Shown here: one piece after another, positions 46,425 to 56,223 of the stretch
How the letters are laid out: the number at the start of each line of letters is the position of its first letter
Position numbering within the stretch: the first letter of the stretch is position 1
Notes under the pieces: model-generated
What the model was told of the DNA's origin: nothing
Seen by the model: the letters and a program-made list of their open reading frames with translations, nothing else
Database searches by the model: none
Position numbers and translations under genes: made by a program
Source: Laspinema olomoucense D3b
GTDB taxonomy: Bacteria; Cyanobacteriota; Cyanobacteriia; Cyanobacteriales; Laspinemataceae
Reading direction: 5' to 3'
Assembly: GCF_025370785.1 (NCBI RefSeq)
Contig: NZ_JAMXFA010000021.1
Location: 57,396-121,395, forward strand
DNA length: 64,000 nucleotides

Positions 46425-47453
46425 CTATGCTTCTGGAATTCCTATCAATTCGCCAGTTCCTGCAATGACTTCACCGATTTGATAGGCAGGAATTTCCTGG
46501 GATTCAAACCATTGAATGGTTTTTTCGGCTTGATTGGCTGGGACAACCACTACATAACCGATGCCCATATTAAAGGTATTAAACATTTCGGGCAAGGTGA
46601 CATTTCCGACTTCCGCTAACCAGGTAAAAATGGGCAGAATCGGCCAACTTTTGGGATCAATTTGGATAGATAATCCTTCCGGTAAACAACGGGGGAGGTT
46701 TTCTGGTAATCCACCTCCGGTAATATGCGCCATGCCGTGAATTTCTATTCCGGCTTTTCGGGCTTCTAATACAGGTTTGACGTAGAGTTGGGTGGGGGTT
46801 AGCAAGACTTCGCCAACGGATGCGGGGAGGGTTTCCGGTTTGTCCTGCCAATCGATGTTGCAGTCGCTCACAATTTTTCTAACTAAACTAAATCCATTAC
46901 TATGCACTCCGGAACTGGCAAGCCCGATCGCCACATCTCCCACTTGGATTTGCTGACCCGTGAGCAGTTCGCTTTTTTCCACCACTCCCACACAAAACCC
47001 CGCTAAATCATATTCTCCCGGTTGATAAAATCCCGGCATTTCTGCGGTTTCTCCCCCTAACAGCGCACAACCGGATTGTTTACATCCGTCGGTAATTCCC
47101 TGGACTACATTCGCCAGTTGTTCTTGATTCAGTTTTCCCGTGGCTAAATAATCTAAAAAGAACAAAGGTTCGGCACCGGATGTTAGAACATCATTCACAC
47201 ACATTGCTACTAAGTCAATGCCAACGGTATCGTGGCGATCGAGCAACATGGCGAGTTTGAGTTTCGTTCCCACCCCATCGGTCCCAGAGACGAGGATGGG
47301 TTGCCGATATCCGGTGGGTAACTCGAAATAACCGCTAAATCCACCAATCCCACCGAGGACTTCCGGTCGATGGGTCCCTGTAACCATATTCCGAATTTTC
47401 TGGACAAAGGCTCGACCCGCCTCAACATCCACGCCTGCTTCTCGATAATCCAT
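46425..47453 (-). CDS. purM: Phosphoribosylformylglycinamidine cyclo-ligase (AIR synthetase)
   Basis: 342 residues, normal length. It makes aminoimidazole ribonucleotide from FGAM and ATP in purine synthesis. Signature blocks: [45 protein letters not shown] (ATP/Mg site), [14 protein letters not shown] [34 protein letters not shown], and [17 protein letters not shown]. The Gly-rich [13 protein letters not shown] block and the C-terminal [11 protein letters not shown] complete the fold. Monocistronic, with a terminator right after its stop. Confidence 0.97.
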   Translation of the reverse strand: MDYREAGVDVEAGRAFVQKIRNMVTGTHRPEVLGGIGGFSGYFELPTGYRQPILVSGTDGVGTKLKLAMLLDRHDTVGIDLVAMCVNDVLTSGAEPLFFLDYLATGKLNQEQLANVVQGITDGCKQSGCALLGGETAEMPGFYQPGEYDLAGFCVGVVEKSELLTGQQIQVGDVAIGLASSGVHSNGFSLVRKIVSDCNIDWQDKPETLPASVGEVLLTPTQLYVKPVLEARKAGIEIHGMAHITGGGLPENLPRCLPEGLSIQIDPKSWPILPIFTWLAEVGNVTLPEMFNTFNMGIGYVVVVPANQAEKTIQWFESQEIPAYQIGEVIAGTGELIGIPEA

Positions 47454-47549
47454 GTATCAACCCATCTGAACGGCTATTTCCACCTTGGCTATTTTACAGG
47501 GGAGGTAGGACCAATGGATCGCGGGAAGCAGGATGTTTTTACCCTCTTC

Positions 47550-47653
47550 AGCCTGCGGAGGCAGGCTACCCTTCGGGAAGCCGCTAGCGCGTCTACGTCC
47601 GTATAGCCCCACCCTTTCCTTACGGAACGCTGCGCGAACAGGGTGCGGGTTTT
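47550..47653. repeat. Dispersed palindromic repeat with two nested insertions
   Basis: The same element as 2611-2667, but interrupted twice. After GGAGGCAGGCT there are 28 extra bases including CCCTTCGGGAAG and CGCTAGCGCGTCTA. The CACCCTT/CAGGGTG loop carries the 22-nt TCCTTACGGAA-CGCTGCGCGAA piece also seen at 2728-2807. The copy sits just upstream of purM. Confidence 0.88.
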
Positions 47654-47717
47654 GGTAATTACAGCTTGCAACTCTACACTTGGCAATTGAACACAGCGCA
47701 AATTTCGCTTCTTGAAT

Positions 47718-47826
47718 GTAAAGTTTTGATAAAGTATTCTTTCCCGCCGATAAATCCGAAATCCCTATTCTATATCGGTTTAAGTAGAATAGCACCAGTT
47801 TAGGAATTGTAAAGTTTTGATAAAGT
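47718..47826. repeat. 19-bp direct repeat pair in the purM-rlpA divergent region
   Basis: TGTAAAGTTTTGATAAAGT occurs at 47718-47736 and again exactly at 47808-47826, 90 bases apart. It could be a pair of regulator sites for purM, for the RlpA-like gene or for both. The rest of the 47454-48024 gap holds the nested repeat and no ORF. Confidence 0.7.
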
Positions 47827-48024
47827 TACCTGGTTTTAATCGCTCATACCGATCCCCAAGCTCAAATCTTTGTGATAGTCTGTTGCAGTTCAACACACCA
47901 AACCGAAAACGTATCGATTATGAGAAAGGTTGAGCAAGCCCCAAGGAAGGGGCTGCATCAGGTCTATCCAAGGGCCTAACCCCACTCATAGATTGTTCTT
48001 TATCAGTTCCTCACAGCAAAATAT

Positions 48025-49065
48025 ATGAAGCAAAGATTTTGGTGGACAATGGTTGTGCTGCTTACGACCGCCTGCGGGACAACCTCAACCAGTCATGCTG
48101 AACCGAATAGACCCGTAAATTTGAACTCGGATCCAGACCAAATCCAGGTCAATCCTGGGGAAGAAGTCATCACCAAGATTCAACCCCATGAAATCACCGG
48201 GAAACCCGCAGCTACCCTCTATGTCCGAAATATTCCCGTCTTGACCTTTATCGAGTCTGGGGAAATGACTGGGGATTCTAATTCGGAGACTGAGATAGGG
48301 TCGCCAGTATCAGAACTGAAGGGAAAGGGATTGAAGGGGTTAAGTATTTTGGGTTCCCAAGCGATCGCCCAGAGTCCGATCCAGGCCCAGAATCCCCGGG
48401 ATCCCGTAGCGAGAGCAGAGGCGATCGCCGCCAGCTTGAATCAGTTACGAGAAAGTAACGCCACACCAGAAATTACCCTCGAATGGAATGGGGAATTGGA
48501 CGAGGAAGGATACCCCATCCGTGACGAATATCTCATCAAAGTTAATGGCATGGACCTAGTGGCGATCGACGAGCAAACCCGCCTACCAGACACCACCAAC
48601 GACTTAGCCCAAGACGCCATTCAGGCTACAAATCGACTCCGCCGCCTGATTGCCAGCGCCCCCCCGATCGCCGAAATTGCCAATCGCCCCCAACCCAGAC
48701 CCGAACCGGAACCGCCAACGCTACAAGCTGTCACCCCGGAATATCTTCAATACCAAATCAACGGGATGGCTTCTTGGTATGGCCCGGGCTTTCATGGTCG
48801 AATGAGTGCCAGTGGAGAAATCTTTGACGAAAATGCTTTAACTGCGGCCCATCTGTATTTGCCCTTTGGGACCCAAGTCCGAGTCACCAATCTGGATAAC
48901 GGGAACTCGGTGGTAGTCAGAATTAACGATCGCGGCCCTTATACCGGGGGACGCATTATCGATGTGTCAGCCGCTGCCGCCGAGAATCTGGGCATGATCA
49001 ATAGTGGAGTTGCCGAGGTGCGTCTGGAGATTTTAGGGTCCTCTACCACCTCATCTGCCGAGTGA
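48025..49065 (+). CDS. rlpA: RlpA-like double-psi beta-barrel protein
   Basis: 346 residues. Signal peptide (about 1-17, ending LTTAC; a lipobox-like Cys17 with Thr rather than Leu at -3, so lipid attachment is uncertain). A long variable region (about 25-245) is rich in Pro, Glu and Ser. The DPBB domain starts at [19 protein letters not shown] (about 248) and includes [19 protein letters not shown] and [13 protein letters not shown]. Bacterial RlpA proteins act at the septum, some as lytic transglycosylases on denuded glycan. The cyanobacterial ones are less studied. The SPOR domain of E. coli RlpA is absent. Confidence 0.88.
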   Translation: MKQRFWWTMVVLLTTACGTTSTSHAEPNRPVNLNSDPDQIQVNPGEEVITKIQPHEITGKPAATLYVRNIPVLTFIESGEMTGDSNSETEIGSPVSELKGKGLKGLSILGSQAIAQSPIQAQNPRDPVARAEAIAASLNQLRESNATPEITLEWNGELDEEGYPIRDEYLIKVNGMDLVAIDEQTRLPDTTNDLAQDAIQATNRLRRLIASAPPIAEIANRPQPRPEPEPPTLQAVTPEYLQYQINGMASWYGPGFHGRMSASGEIFDENALTAAHLYLPFGTQVRVTNLDNGNSVVVRINDRGPYTGGRIIDVSAAAAENLGMINSGVAEVRLEILGSSTTSSAE

Positions 49066-49134
49066 TGGGGTTTCGGGACCCCTTACAACAGTAGGGTTTT
49101 TACGTTCAGGGGGATTGGCCTTACATTTAAAATT

Positions 49135-49403
49135 ACTTCCGGTCCCCTCCCCTTGCCAAGGGGAGGGTTAGGGTGGGGTCCTCTTGAGGCGCTTAAGCGC
49201 GTCAAGAGGAATGGCTGGGTGGAGAGTGTCGGCGGTGACATGGCTTTGCCATCTCAGGAAGAAAGAGGTTGGACCAGACTTTATACAGGCGCTTAAACCT
49301 TTAAGAGTGCGTTATGTGGCGGTAAGCGGAGCTATCCCGTAGGGAATCGCCCAAGAGGGACCCCACCCTAACCCTCCCCTTGCTAAGGGGAGGGGACCGG
49401 AGT
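49135..49403. mobile_element. MITE-like element with 50-bp terminal inverted repeats
   Basis: Left arm 49135-49186 and right arm 49352-49403 are near-perfect reverse complements (cores CCGGTCCCCTCCCCTT and GGGTTAGGGTGGGGTCC; differences are a T indel and a TGCC/TAGC swap). The 165-base interior has no ORF but has small hairpins such as CCTCTTGA / TCAAGAGG. No transposase is near, so it would need one in trans. No flanking target duplication could be confirmed. Confidence 0.7.
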
Positions 49404-49476
49404 TTTTTTGCGGAAAATTGATCCGTCCTAACTTCCTCCTGTATCCTTTCCTGGGATAAACTACTCTGCAAAGAGT

Positions 49477-51057
49477 ATGTTTGGTCAGGATTTGGGGGTT
49501 GTGGTGCGCCTGTTTTCAACGGTTGTGGCGTTGCGCTGTTACTTAGAACTACAGTCTGAGGGTCAGACTGTGGGTTTGGTGCCGACGATGGGAGCCTTGC
49601 ACGCGGGGCATTTGAGTTTAATTGGACGGGCTAGAGCCAGCAATGATATTGTTGTCGTTAGTATTTTTGTCAATCCGCTGCAATTTGGTCCGAATGAGGA
49701 TTTGCTGCGATATCCTCGGACTTTAGAGCGCGATCGCCTGCTGTGTGAACAAGCGGGTGTGGATGTCATCTTTGCGCCAACTCCGGAGGAGATGGGAATT
49801 GGGGAAGGGACAGAGAACTCCTTAACTCAAGTGGTCCCCCCGCAGTCGATGATGTCCGGGTTATGTGGGCGATCGCGTCCTGGTCACTTTCAGGGGGTCG
49901 CGACCATTGTTACCAAACTTTTCAATGTGGTACAACCGGACCGGGCTTATTTTGGGCGAAAAGATGCCCAGCAACTGGCGATTTTACAGCGGATGGTTCG
50001 GGATTTGAACCTATCCGTGGAAATTGTCCCCTGTGAGATTGTGCGAGAAACTTCAGGATTGGCAATGAGTTCTCGAAATCAGTATCTTAGCGAGGCGGAA
50101 AAAGCCGGTGCGGCAGTGCTGTATCGTAGCTTACAAAAGGCTCGGAAAGTTTTTTTCACGGGGGAGGTAACTCGTCAGGGTATAATTGCTGCGGTTCAAG
50201 CTGAATTGGACCTAGAACCGGACGTTAACTTAGAGTATTGTGAATTGGTAGAACCGACAAGTCTTAAACCGATTGAACAGATAGAATCTGCGGGATTAGT
50301 GGCGATCGCCGCGAGGATTGGCAACACCCGGTTAATTGATAACATTATCCTGAAAGACCGCCAACCGATTGTCGCCATCGACGGTCCTGCGGGTGCAGGG
50401 AAATCTACTGTAGCCCGTCGGGTCGCGAAACAACTGGGATTGATGTATTTAGATACAGGGGCGATGTATCGCGCGATTACTTGGTTAGTTCAGGAAAAAG
50501 GGATTGCTGTTGACGATGAACCGGCGATCGCCGAAGTAGTCAGTCGCGCCAAAATCGAGTTTATCGAGACCAGTCAGGACCCCGCGATTCCGACCCAAGT
50601 TTGGGTAGATGGATCGAACGTAACTGAGGCAATTAGAACTCAAGCAGTTACGGCTCATGTTTCCCAAGTTTCTAGCTTAAAAAGCGTGCGACTTCATTTA
50701 GTCAAGCAGCAGCAGCAGTTTGGAGAACGGGGTGGAGTCGTGGCGGAAGGCCGAGATATTGGCACTCATGTTTTCCCGGATGCCGAGTTAAAAATCTTTT
50801 TAACAGCTTCGGTGGGAGAACGGGCGCGGCGACGTCAACAAGACCTGACAAATGTAGGGGAAGAAGGGATTACCCTAGAACAGCTTGAAGGTCAAATTGC
50901 CCTGCGCGATCGCCTAGATAGCACTCGCCAAATTTCCCCCTTGACAAAAGCCGAAAATGCGATTGAAATTGATACAGATCATCGGACTATCGATGAAGTC
51001 ATCGCTGAAATCGTCCAACATTATGCAACAGTTATCGGTGCTAAATTTGGAGAATAA
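49477..51057 (+). CDS. panC/cmk: Bifunctional pantoate-beta-alanine ligase / cytidylate kinase
   Basis: 526 residues joining two enzymes. The N-terminal PanC half (about 1-285) has PTMGALHAGHLSLI (HIGH-type motif), FGRKDAQQLAILQRM and MSSRNQYL. It makes pantothenate from pantoate, beta-alanine and ATP. The C-terminal Cmk half (about 295-520) has IDGPAGAGKSTVARR (P-loop), YLDTGAMYRAITWL and GRDIGTHVFPDAELKIFL, and phosphorylates CMP or dCMP. The fusion is characteristic of cyanobacteria. The start may instead be a GTG at 49501 or 49504, which would begin at VRLFSTV. A strong terminator follows. Confidence 0.95.
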   Translation: MFGQDLGVVVRLFSTVVALRCYLELQSEGQTVGLVPTMGALHAGHLSLIGRARASNDIVVVSIFVNPLQFGPNEDLLRYPRTLERDRLLCEQAGVDVIFAPTPEEMGIGEGTENSLTQVVPPQSMMSGLCGRSRPGHFQGVATIVTKLFNVVQPDRAYFGRKDAQQLAILQRMVRDLNLSVEIVPCEIVRETSGLAMSSRNQYLSEAEKAGAAVLYRSLQKARKVFFTGEVTRQGIIAAVQAELDLEPDVNLEYCELVEPTSLKPIEQIESAGLVAIAARIGNTRLIDNIILKDRQPIVAIDGPAGAGKSTVARRVAKQLGLMYLDTGAMYRAITWLVQEKGIAVDDEPAIAEVVSRAKIEFIETSQDPAIPTQVWVDGSNVTEAIRTQAVTAHVSQVSSLKSVRLHLVKQQQQFGERGGVVAEGRDIGTHVFPDAELKIFLTASVGERARRRQQDLTNVGEEGITLEQLEGQIALRDRLDSTRQISPLTKAENAIEIDTDHRTIDEVIAEIVQHYATVIGAKFGE

Positions 51058-51089
51058 TTACAAGGAATTGGCAGAAGAAAGGACGAACT

Positions 51090-51127
51090 GCTAAGGAAGG
51101 GCAAAAAACTCCCTCCTTAGCATTTTT
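51090..51127 (+). terminator. Rho-independent terminator of panC/cmk
   Basis: Stem GCTAAGGAAGGG / CCCTCCTTAGC with loop CAAAAAACT and a following ATTTTT, starting about 33 bases after the stop codon. One bulged A. Canonical form. Confidence 0.85.
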
Positions 51128-51619
51128 AGAGGGTTAGGGTCGGTGAAACAAGACCCTTGATTCTGTTTAGTAAAGGGTTGAGTGGAAATAGTTTTTCTGG
51201 CTCAATTCACTGACTAATGGCTAACTTTGGGCTAAGATTTTGGGCTGGGGAAGTCCCATGAAAGGGATGAAATCAGTTCGGTTGAGTTAGCCCTTTCTAC
51301 ATGATTCTGACGGGATAATTAAGGGGTGAGAGTATCTTGCTCCCTTACTGGCTTAAAGAGCAAGATACTTCCCCTCCTCCATCCTCTTGCCAGACTGCGG
51401 CAAGACGTGGTAAGGCGATCTAAAAGTTAGAAATTTTTTCTAATTTTCATCCAAATCAGGTGTTAATAAACCGGCATATTATCCGCCAGTTATTAGGGAA
51501 GCAAAAAATTTTAAATGAGTTTCTTTCTGAATGAGGGTGATGGAAACCATTAAAATTTTAAGGGGGAAATCTACTAAACATCACGATATAATTCGCTAAA
51601 TAGGGCGGGAGAAATAAGC
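51128..51619. other. Intergenic region with a perfect 12-bp stem-loop
   Basis: About 490 bases before the polysaccharide deacetylase gene. AGTATCTTGCTC (51331-51342) and GAGCAAGATACT (51358-51369) form a perfect 12-bp stem with a 15-base loop and no T-run. It could be a regulatory hairpin or a dispersed repeat. The remainder is AT-rich with no ORF. Confidence 0.5.
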
Positions 51620-52570
51620 GTGGACGAACTGAATCCCTTTTTTTCAAAATCGATGGTACTACTGGCGGCGATCGCTGCGATTAGTACGATTATTATCGGC
51701 ACATTTCTGCCCCCCTTAATCTTATCTGGGGGAATTGTCCAAGCCAGCAGTAATACCCCAGAAATAGTATTAGCATCTGGCGGGGTTCAAGAAGCATTGA
51801 AAGTTCGACTAGAGGGTTTCACTAAAGCGATCGCCCAAAAGCAAACTGACAAGGAAAAACGCTTTACTTTTGCCGTTACCCCTGAGTTTCAAGGGAAAAC
51901 ATTGTATGAGGTAGCCTTAGATGACAGTGAAAAGGCGATCGCCCTCACCTTTGATGATGGTCCTTGGCCGATTTATACCGAGCAAGTCCTGGATATTCTC
52001 AAAGAAAATGACATTAAAGCCACCTTCTTTTTGATTGGCCAACACTTAAAAAACCATCCAGCAATTGCCCAAAAAGTAGTTGAAGCGGGTCATGCCTTGG
52101 GTAACCATACTTGGAGTCATCATTATCATAATGTCCCGCGAGAAATAGCTGCCCGAGAAATCGAAGATACTGCTGCCCTGATTTATGAAGTAACCGGATT
52201 TAAAACCAAGTGGTTTCGGCCTCCGGGAGGGGTACTCACTAATGGATTGAACGACTATGCCCATAGTCAAAATTATGCCGTTGCGATGTGGTCTTCTGAC
52301 GCCCGAGAGTCTTTCTTTTCTAGTTCGGGAGCATTAGTAAACAACGTTTTGAGGAGCGCTAAACCAGGGGGAATTGTACTATTACATGATGGGGGTGGCG
52401 ATCGCTCAGCCACGGTGCAAGCCTTACCTACCATTATTTCCAAACTCAAAGAACAGGGATATAAATTTGTCACCTTACCCGAACTATTAGAACTTTACGA
52501 ACGGCATCAGCAAACAAGTATTGCTGAAAACACTCCCAATCCGACTCCGGTTCCGGACGGGATTGATTAG
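51620..52570 (+). CDS. Polysaccharide deacetylase (NodB domain), exported
   Basis: 316 residues from a GTG start. An N-terminal membrane helix or signal anchor (about 11-36) precedes the NodB domain (about 105-290). Catalytic motifs: TFDDGP (Asp112 and Asp113), NHTWSH (His163 and His167, metal ligands), WFRPPGG, and the C-terminal LLHDGGG. Such family-4 carbohydrate esterases deacetylate peptidoglycan N-acetylglucosamine or surface polysaccharides. The substrate is not fixed by sequence. The tail (about 300-316) is Pro/Asn/Thr-rich. Convergent with the WD40 gene and separated from it by a strong terminator. Confidence 0.9.
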   Translation: MDELNPFFSKSMVLLAAIAAISTIIIGTFLPPLILSGGIVQASSNTPEIVLASGGVQEALKVRLEGFTKAIAQKQTDKEKRFTFAVTPEFQGKTLYEVALDDSEKAIALTFDDGPWPIYTEQVLDILKENDIKATFFLIGQHLKNHPAIAQKVVEAGHALGNHTWSHHYHNVPREIAAREIEDTAALIYEVTGFKTKWFRPPGGVLTNGLNDYAHSQNYAVAMWSSDARESFFSSSGALVNNVLRSAKPGGIVLLHDGGGDRSATVQALPTIISKLKEQGYKFVTLPELLELYERHQQTSIAENTPNPTPVPDGID

Positions 52571-52580
52571 ACTTTAATCC

Positions 52581-52619
52581 AATAGGTGAGTTTTTTGGAT
52601 GAGGCAAAACTCACCTATT
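52581..52619. terminator. Bidirectional terminator
   Basis: Perfect 14-bp inverted repeat AATAGGTGAGTTTT / AAAACTCACCTATT with an 11-base loop, between the convergent deacetylase (plus) and WD40 (minus) genes. Flanking T and A runs serve both directions. Confidence 0.85.
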
Positions 52620-52638
52620 TTGAGGGAGTTTGAGTGAA

Positions 52639-55600
52639 TCAGCGCGTACAGAGTTTCGCCTCATCGGAGGGAACCGCTGGATTAGTTCTTAAATAATTTC
52701 GGACCCAATTACAAGCATAAGTCAGAGGGTCAAGATTGAGGAGGCGATCGAGATGCCAAATTGTCATCACTTGTTCATCTCCGACCGAGGCTAAAATGGG
52801 TAGAGTCGGATGAAAAGCTACCGCACGAACTCCCGCCTGATGACCCGTCAAAGTCGTGAGTAAAACCCCCTCTCGGGTCCAAATTTTAATGGTTTCATCA
52901 ATACTGCTGGTCGCAATTAAAGACCCATCCGGACTAAAATCAACTCCCCACACTGCCGCTGTATGTCCAGTCAAAGTTTTGATTAATGTTCCATCTTTCC
53001 GCCAGAGTTTAGCCGTCATATCGCCACTACCCGAGGCAATTATTTCCCCATCGGGACTAAAGGTGACTTTCCAAACCGCTGCCTCATGACCGTTCAGAGT
53101 TTTTAAAAGTTGCCCCGATGGGTTCCAGAGTCGAATGGTGGAATCGTTGCTCGCCGAGGCTAAAAGTTGCCCATCGGGGCTAAATGCCACACTCCAAGTA
53201 GGGGCAGTATGTGCCGTTAGTCGTTGTATCAAACCATTTTTGCGACTCCATAACCAAACGATTCCATTCGCATCTCCAGCAGCCAGTCTTTCCCCGTCAA
53301 AGCTCCAACCAACCGATAATAAGGCAGCATTTGCATCATCAAATGTCTGTAAAACTGTTCCATCCAGTTGCCAAATTTTCAGGGTTTTATCTTCACTAAC
53401 TGAGGCAATAATCTCCTGGCTTGGATGAAAACTAATGGTGAGAATAGAAGCTTTATGACCTTCTAAAGTTTGTAGTTTCGTCCCATCGAGTTGCCAAATA
53501 TCAAAATTTTTATCGCTACCGGATGTGCCAATTAACTTGCCATCGGCACTAAATGATAATCCCCGAACTAACCCATTTAATGCATATAACTGTTGTTGAA
53601 AAATGCTGCGAGTTTTCCAAAGAATTGCCACATTGTCTGCACCAGCCGAGGCAATTTCCTCGCCATCGGGACTAAACGCCATCCCCCAAATTGCTGCATC
53701 ATGACCTTGCAGGGTGGAAATTAACGTTCCATCCCGTTTCCAAAGTTTCAGGGTTTTATCCCAGCTTACCGAGGCTAAAATGCTGCTATCCGGGCTAAAT
53801 CTCAGTTCTTTAACCGTGGCATCATGGGCTTTTACTGTATGGAGGAGGGTTCCTTCTCGGGTCCAAATATTAATCATGCCATCCACCGTAGCCGATGCGA
53901 ATAAGGTATTATCGGGACTAAAGGCGATCGCATAAACCGGAGCTGGATGTCCAATTAACTGCCGGAGTCTACTCCCATCTGCATTCCACAACTGGATGGC
54001 ATTATCAATTTTTCCCGCTGCCACAGTTTGTCCATCAGGACTAAATGCTACTGCGCGAATTCCAGTGGTTTCCCCTTCAAATCGAGTCACTAATTCCCCC
54101 TGAGAATTCCAGGATTCGAGGAGACTATCCGACCCCCCAGAAATAACCTGCTCACCATCCGGACTAAAGTCAATACTCCAAATTCCTGAAGTAGTCGCCT
54201 GAACTGAACTTAATAACGTACCATCTCGCTTCCAAAATTTAACTATTTTATCATCGCCAGCGGAGGCTAAAAATTTTCCATTAGGGCTAAATTTTACTGC
54301 CCGAACCACTGCTTGATGTCCCGGTAAGGTCTGAATCAATGTGCCATCTCTTTTCCAGAGTTTAAGGGTTCCATCAACTCCTGCAGTGACAATTTCCTGA
54401 CCATCGGGACTATAATCCACGGCTAAAACTGCTGCTGTATGACCATTGAGCCGATTAGATTCCTGAATGCTTAAAATGACTTGCCAAAGCGCCGCATTCA
54501 TGCTATTTTCCAGTTCTCTATCGAGATTTTTGAACTGTTCTGAGCGCTCTTTTCCTTTGATAGCTTGGAGCAAAGCGTTTAAACTTTTATTAGAGGCAAA
54601 CAACGCTTCTGATGATAAAGTAATTGCTTGAAGTTCACTCAGGGCGGTTTGTTGATATTGGTGATAAGCCAAAACGCCCAAACTGCTGGCAATTATCATG
54701 GCAATGCTGACAATTCCTAAAAGGAGATTTTGTTGCTTTAAGTGACGCTGTTCTAATTGGAGTCGCGCTTCTACTTCTTTGAGTCGTTCTGCTTCTAAAG
54801 TTCGGTGAGTTTCCTCCCGGTCTAATTCTTGAGAAGCGGCTAGAAATTGATAATCCAAATTACTCAGACTTTTCCCCTGGGACCAATCGAGAATATCCCG
54901 TAAGGCTTTTCCCCGCAATAGCCAGGATTTATCCTGATATCCTGAGACAATCCAAGCATCGATCGCCTGGGAATAGGGGCGAAGATTTGCCAGTTGGTTG
55001 GCGACCCACTCAAAACTAAAAATTTTCTGATAAATCGGATTTTTAATCTTGAGAATATCATCTCGTTTTTCGATTAACCCGGTTAAAATCAGTTCGGTTT
55101 GTTCAGGACTGTCATCAGCAGCAATTGGTTCAAATCCCGAGGATGTCTCACTCTCTTCCGAGTGCAGGAGAATTTTTTGGTAGAGTCCCAGCAACCGTCC
55201 GACTCGCTGTTCACTATAAAGTAGGCGATCGCAAATGGTTTTAAAATGTTCTGGCTCATCATTCGCTTTCCAATTTTCAATTAAATTCCTCTCCACTAAA
55301 CTATTAATAAAATCCGGAGTTAATTGAGGGTAATTGTCCCCGAAGTGGCTGGAAATCATTTGACAGAGCTTTTGAGTCAAAAAAGGTTGACCCCCGCTCC
55401 AATACAAAATTCGCTTTAAAGCTAATTGGGGATCGGCAAACTGCTCCGATAAACCTGCTAATAACGGTGAATTTTCTTGAAATACAAATCCCTCTAATTC
55501 AATGCCTTTTCCAATATTAAAAGGAGTTCGACTCCCATCGGAAATCAAATCAGCCGGGGTTGCTACGCCAAATAAAGCGAAGGCCAACCGGCTATAATCT

Positions 55601-56121
55601 TTATTGTCGGCGCGTCGGTTATAACAGGCGCGAATTAGGGCAAAAAAATCATCGGTAGAAAAATTTAAACTGAGAATACTATCAATTTCATCAATAAAAA
55701 TCACAATGGGATCAGGAACTTGCGCCAGCAGAACCGTCTCTAAAAAATCGCTTAAGCGATTGACATAAGAACAATGAGCGCGATCGCGCCACCAACTCAC
55801 TAGATTGACCTCTAGTCGAAATGCCTTGGTCAATAACCCCACCATCGACCCATACCACTGTTCTGGGGTGACCTCTTGGGTACCAATGGCGGTTACATCA
55901 ATTACCCCACAACGAATCCCAATCGATTGTAAGCGATGGGTGGTTTGCACCCGCAAACTTGATTTGCCCATTTGTCGCGCATTAAACACATAGCAAAATT
56001 CTCGGTTTACCAATTCCTGAAATAATATTTCATCCGCTTTTCTGCGTACATAAGTGGGAGCATTAAAGGGCAAACTCCCCCCAACTTGATAAGCAAAATC
56101 AGAATTTTGAACAACTCGCAT
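52639..56121 (-). CDS. AAA-like ATPase with membrane helix and 14 WD40 repeats
   Basis: 1160 residues. The N-terminal AAA_35-type ATPase (about 20-330) has the P-loop variant NARQMGKSSL (48-57) and Walker B IVIFIDEID. A helical region follows with a likely membrane helix near 464-485 and a coiled coil (KLKEVEARLQLEQRHLKQQ-like). From about 557 to 1130 there are 14 WD40 repeats, each with the FSPDG ... KLW pattern, enough for two seven-bladed propellers. Repeats 3, 4, 8 and 10 lack the usual GH. Such proteins are expanded in cyanobacteria and are thought to be signalling scaffolds of the STAND class. Convergent with the deacetylase gene, upstream of it the related ATPase at 56224. Confidence 0.92.
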   Translation of the reverse strand: MRVVQNSDFAYQVGGSLPFNAPTYVRRKADEILFQELVNREFCYVFNARQMGKSSLRVQTTHRLQSIGIRCGVIDVTAIGTQEVTPEQWYGSMVGLLTKAFRLEVNLVSWWRDRAHCSYVNRLSDFLETVLLAQVPDPIVIFIDEIDSILSLNFSTDDFFALIRACYNRRADNKDYSRLAFALFGVATPADLISDGSRTPFNIGKGIELEGFVFQENSPLLAGLSEQFADPQLALKRILYWSGGQPFLTQKLCQMISSHFGDNYPQLTPDFINSLVERNLIENWKANDEPEHFKTICDRLLYSEQRVGRLLGLYQKILLHSEESETSSGFEPIAADDSPEQTELILTGLIEKRDDILKIKNPIYQKIFSFEWVANQLANLRPYSQAIDAWIVSGYQDKSWLLRGKALRDILDWSQGKSLSNLDYQFLAASQELDREETHRTLEAERLKEVEARLQLEQRHLKQQNLLLGIVSIAMIIASSLGVLAYHQYQQTALSELQAITLSSEALFASNKSLNALLQAIKGKERSEQFKNLDRELENSMNAALWQVILSIQESNRLNGHTAAVLAVDYSPDGQEIVTAGVDGTLKLWKRDGTLIQTLPGHQAVVRAVKFSPNGKFLASAGDDKIVKFWKRDGTLLSSVQATTSGIWSIDFSPDGEQVISGGSDSLLESWNSQGELVTRFEGETTGIRAVAFSPDGQTVAAGKIDNAIQLWNADGSRLRQLIGHPAPVYAIAFSPDNTLFASATVDGMINIWTREGTLLHTVKAHDATVKELRFSPDSSILASVSWDKTLKLWKRDGTLISTLQGHDAAIWGMAFSPDGEEIASAGADNVAILWKTRSIFQQQLYALNGLVRGLSFSADGKLIGTSGSDKNFDIWQLDGTKLQTLEGHKASILTISFHPSQEIIASVSEDKTLKIWQLDGTVLQTFDDANAALLSVGWSFDGERLAAGDANGIVWLWSRKNGLIQRLTAHTAPTWSVAFSPDGQLLASASNDSTIRLWNPSGQLLKTLNGHEAAVWKVTFSPDGEIIASGSGDMTAKLWRKDGTLIKTLTGHTAAVWGVDFSPDGSLIATSSIDETIKIWTREGVLLTTLTGHQAGVRAVAFHPTLPILASVGDEQVMTIWHLDRLLNLDPLTYACNWVRNYLRTNPAVPSDEAKLCTR

Positions 56122-56180
56122 GGGCGTATTAACTAAAAAAATAGCTAAAATTTTATGAGGTTAAGATGTAGATTAAAATT

Positions 56181-56220
56181 AGAAAGAGAGAAAAAATTAA
56201 AACTTTTCTTTTCTCTCTCT
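56181..56220 (-). terminator. Hairpin after the HTH-AAA gene
   Basis: GAGAGAAAA / TTTTCTCTC arms lie immediately downstream of the minus-strand gene ending at 56224, with T-rich sequence following on that strand. The AT- and purine-rich stem is weak. Confidence 0.45.
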
Positions 56221-56223
56221 AAG

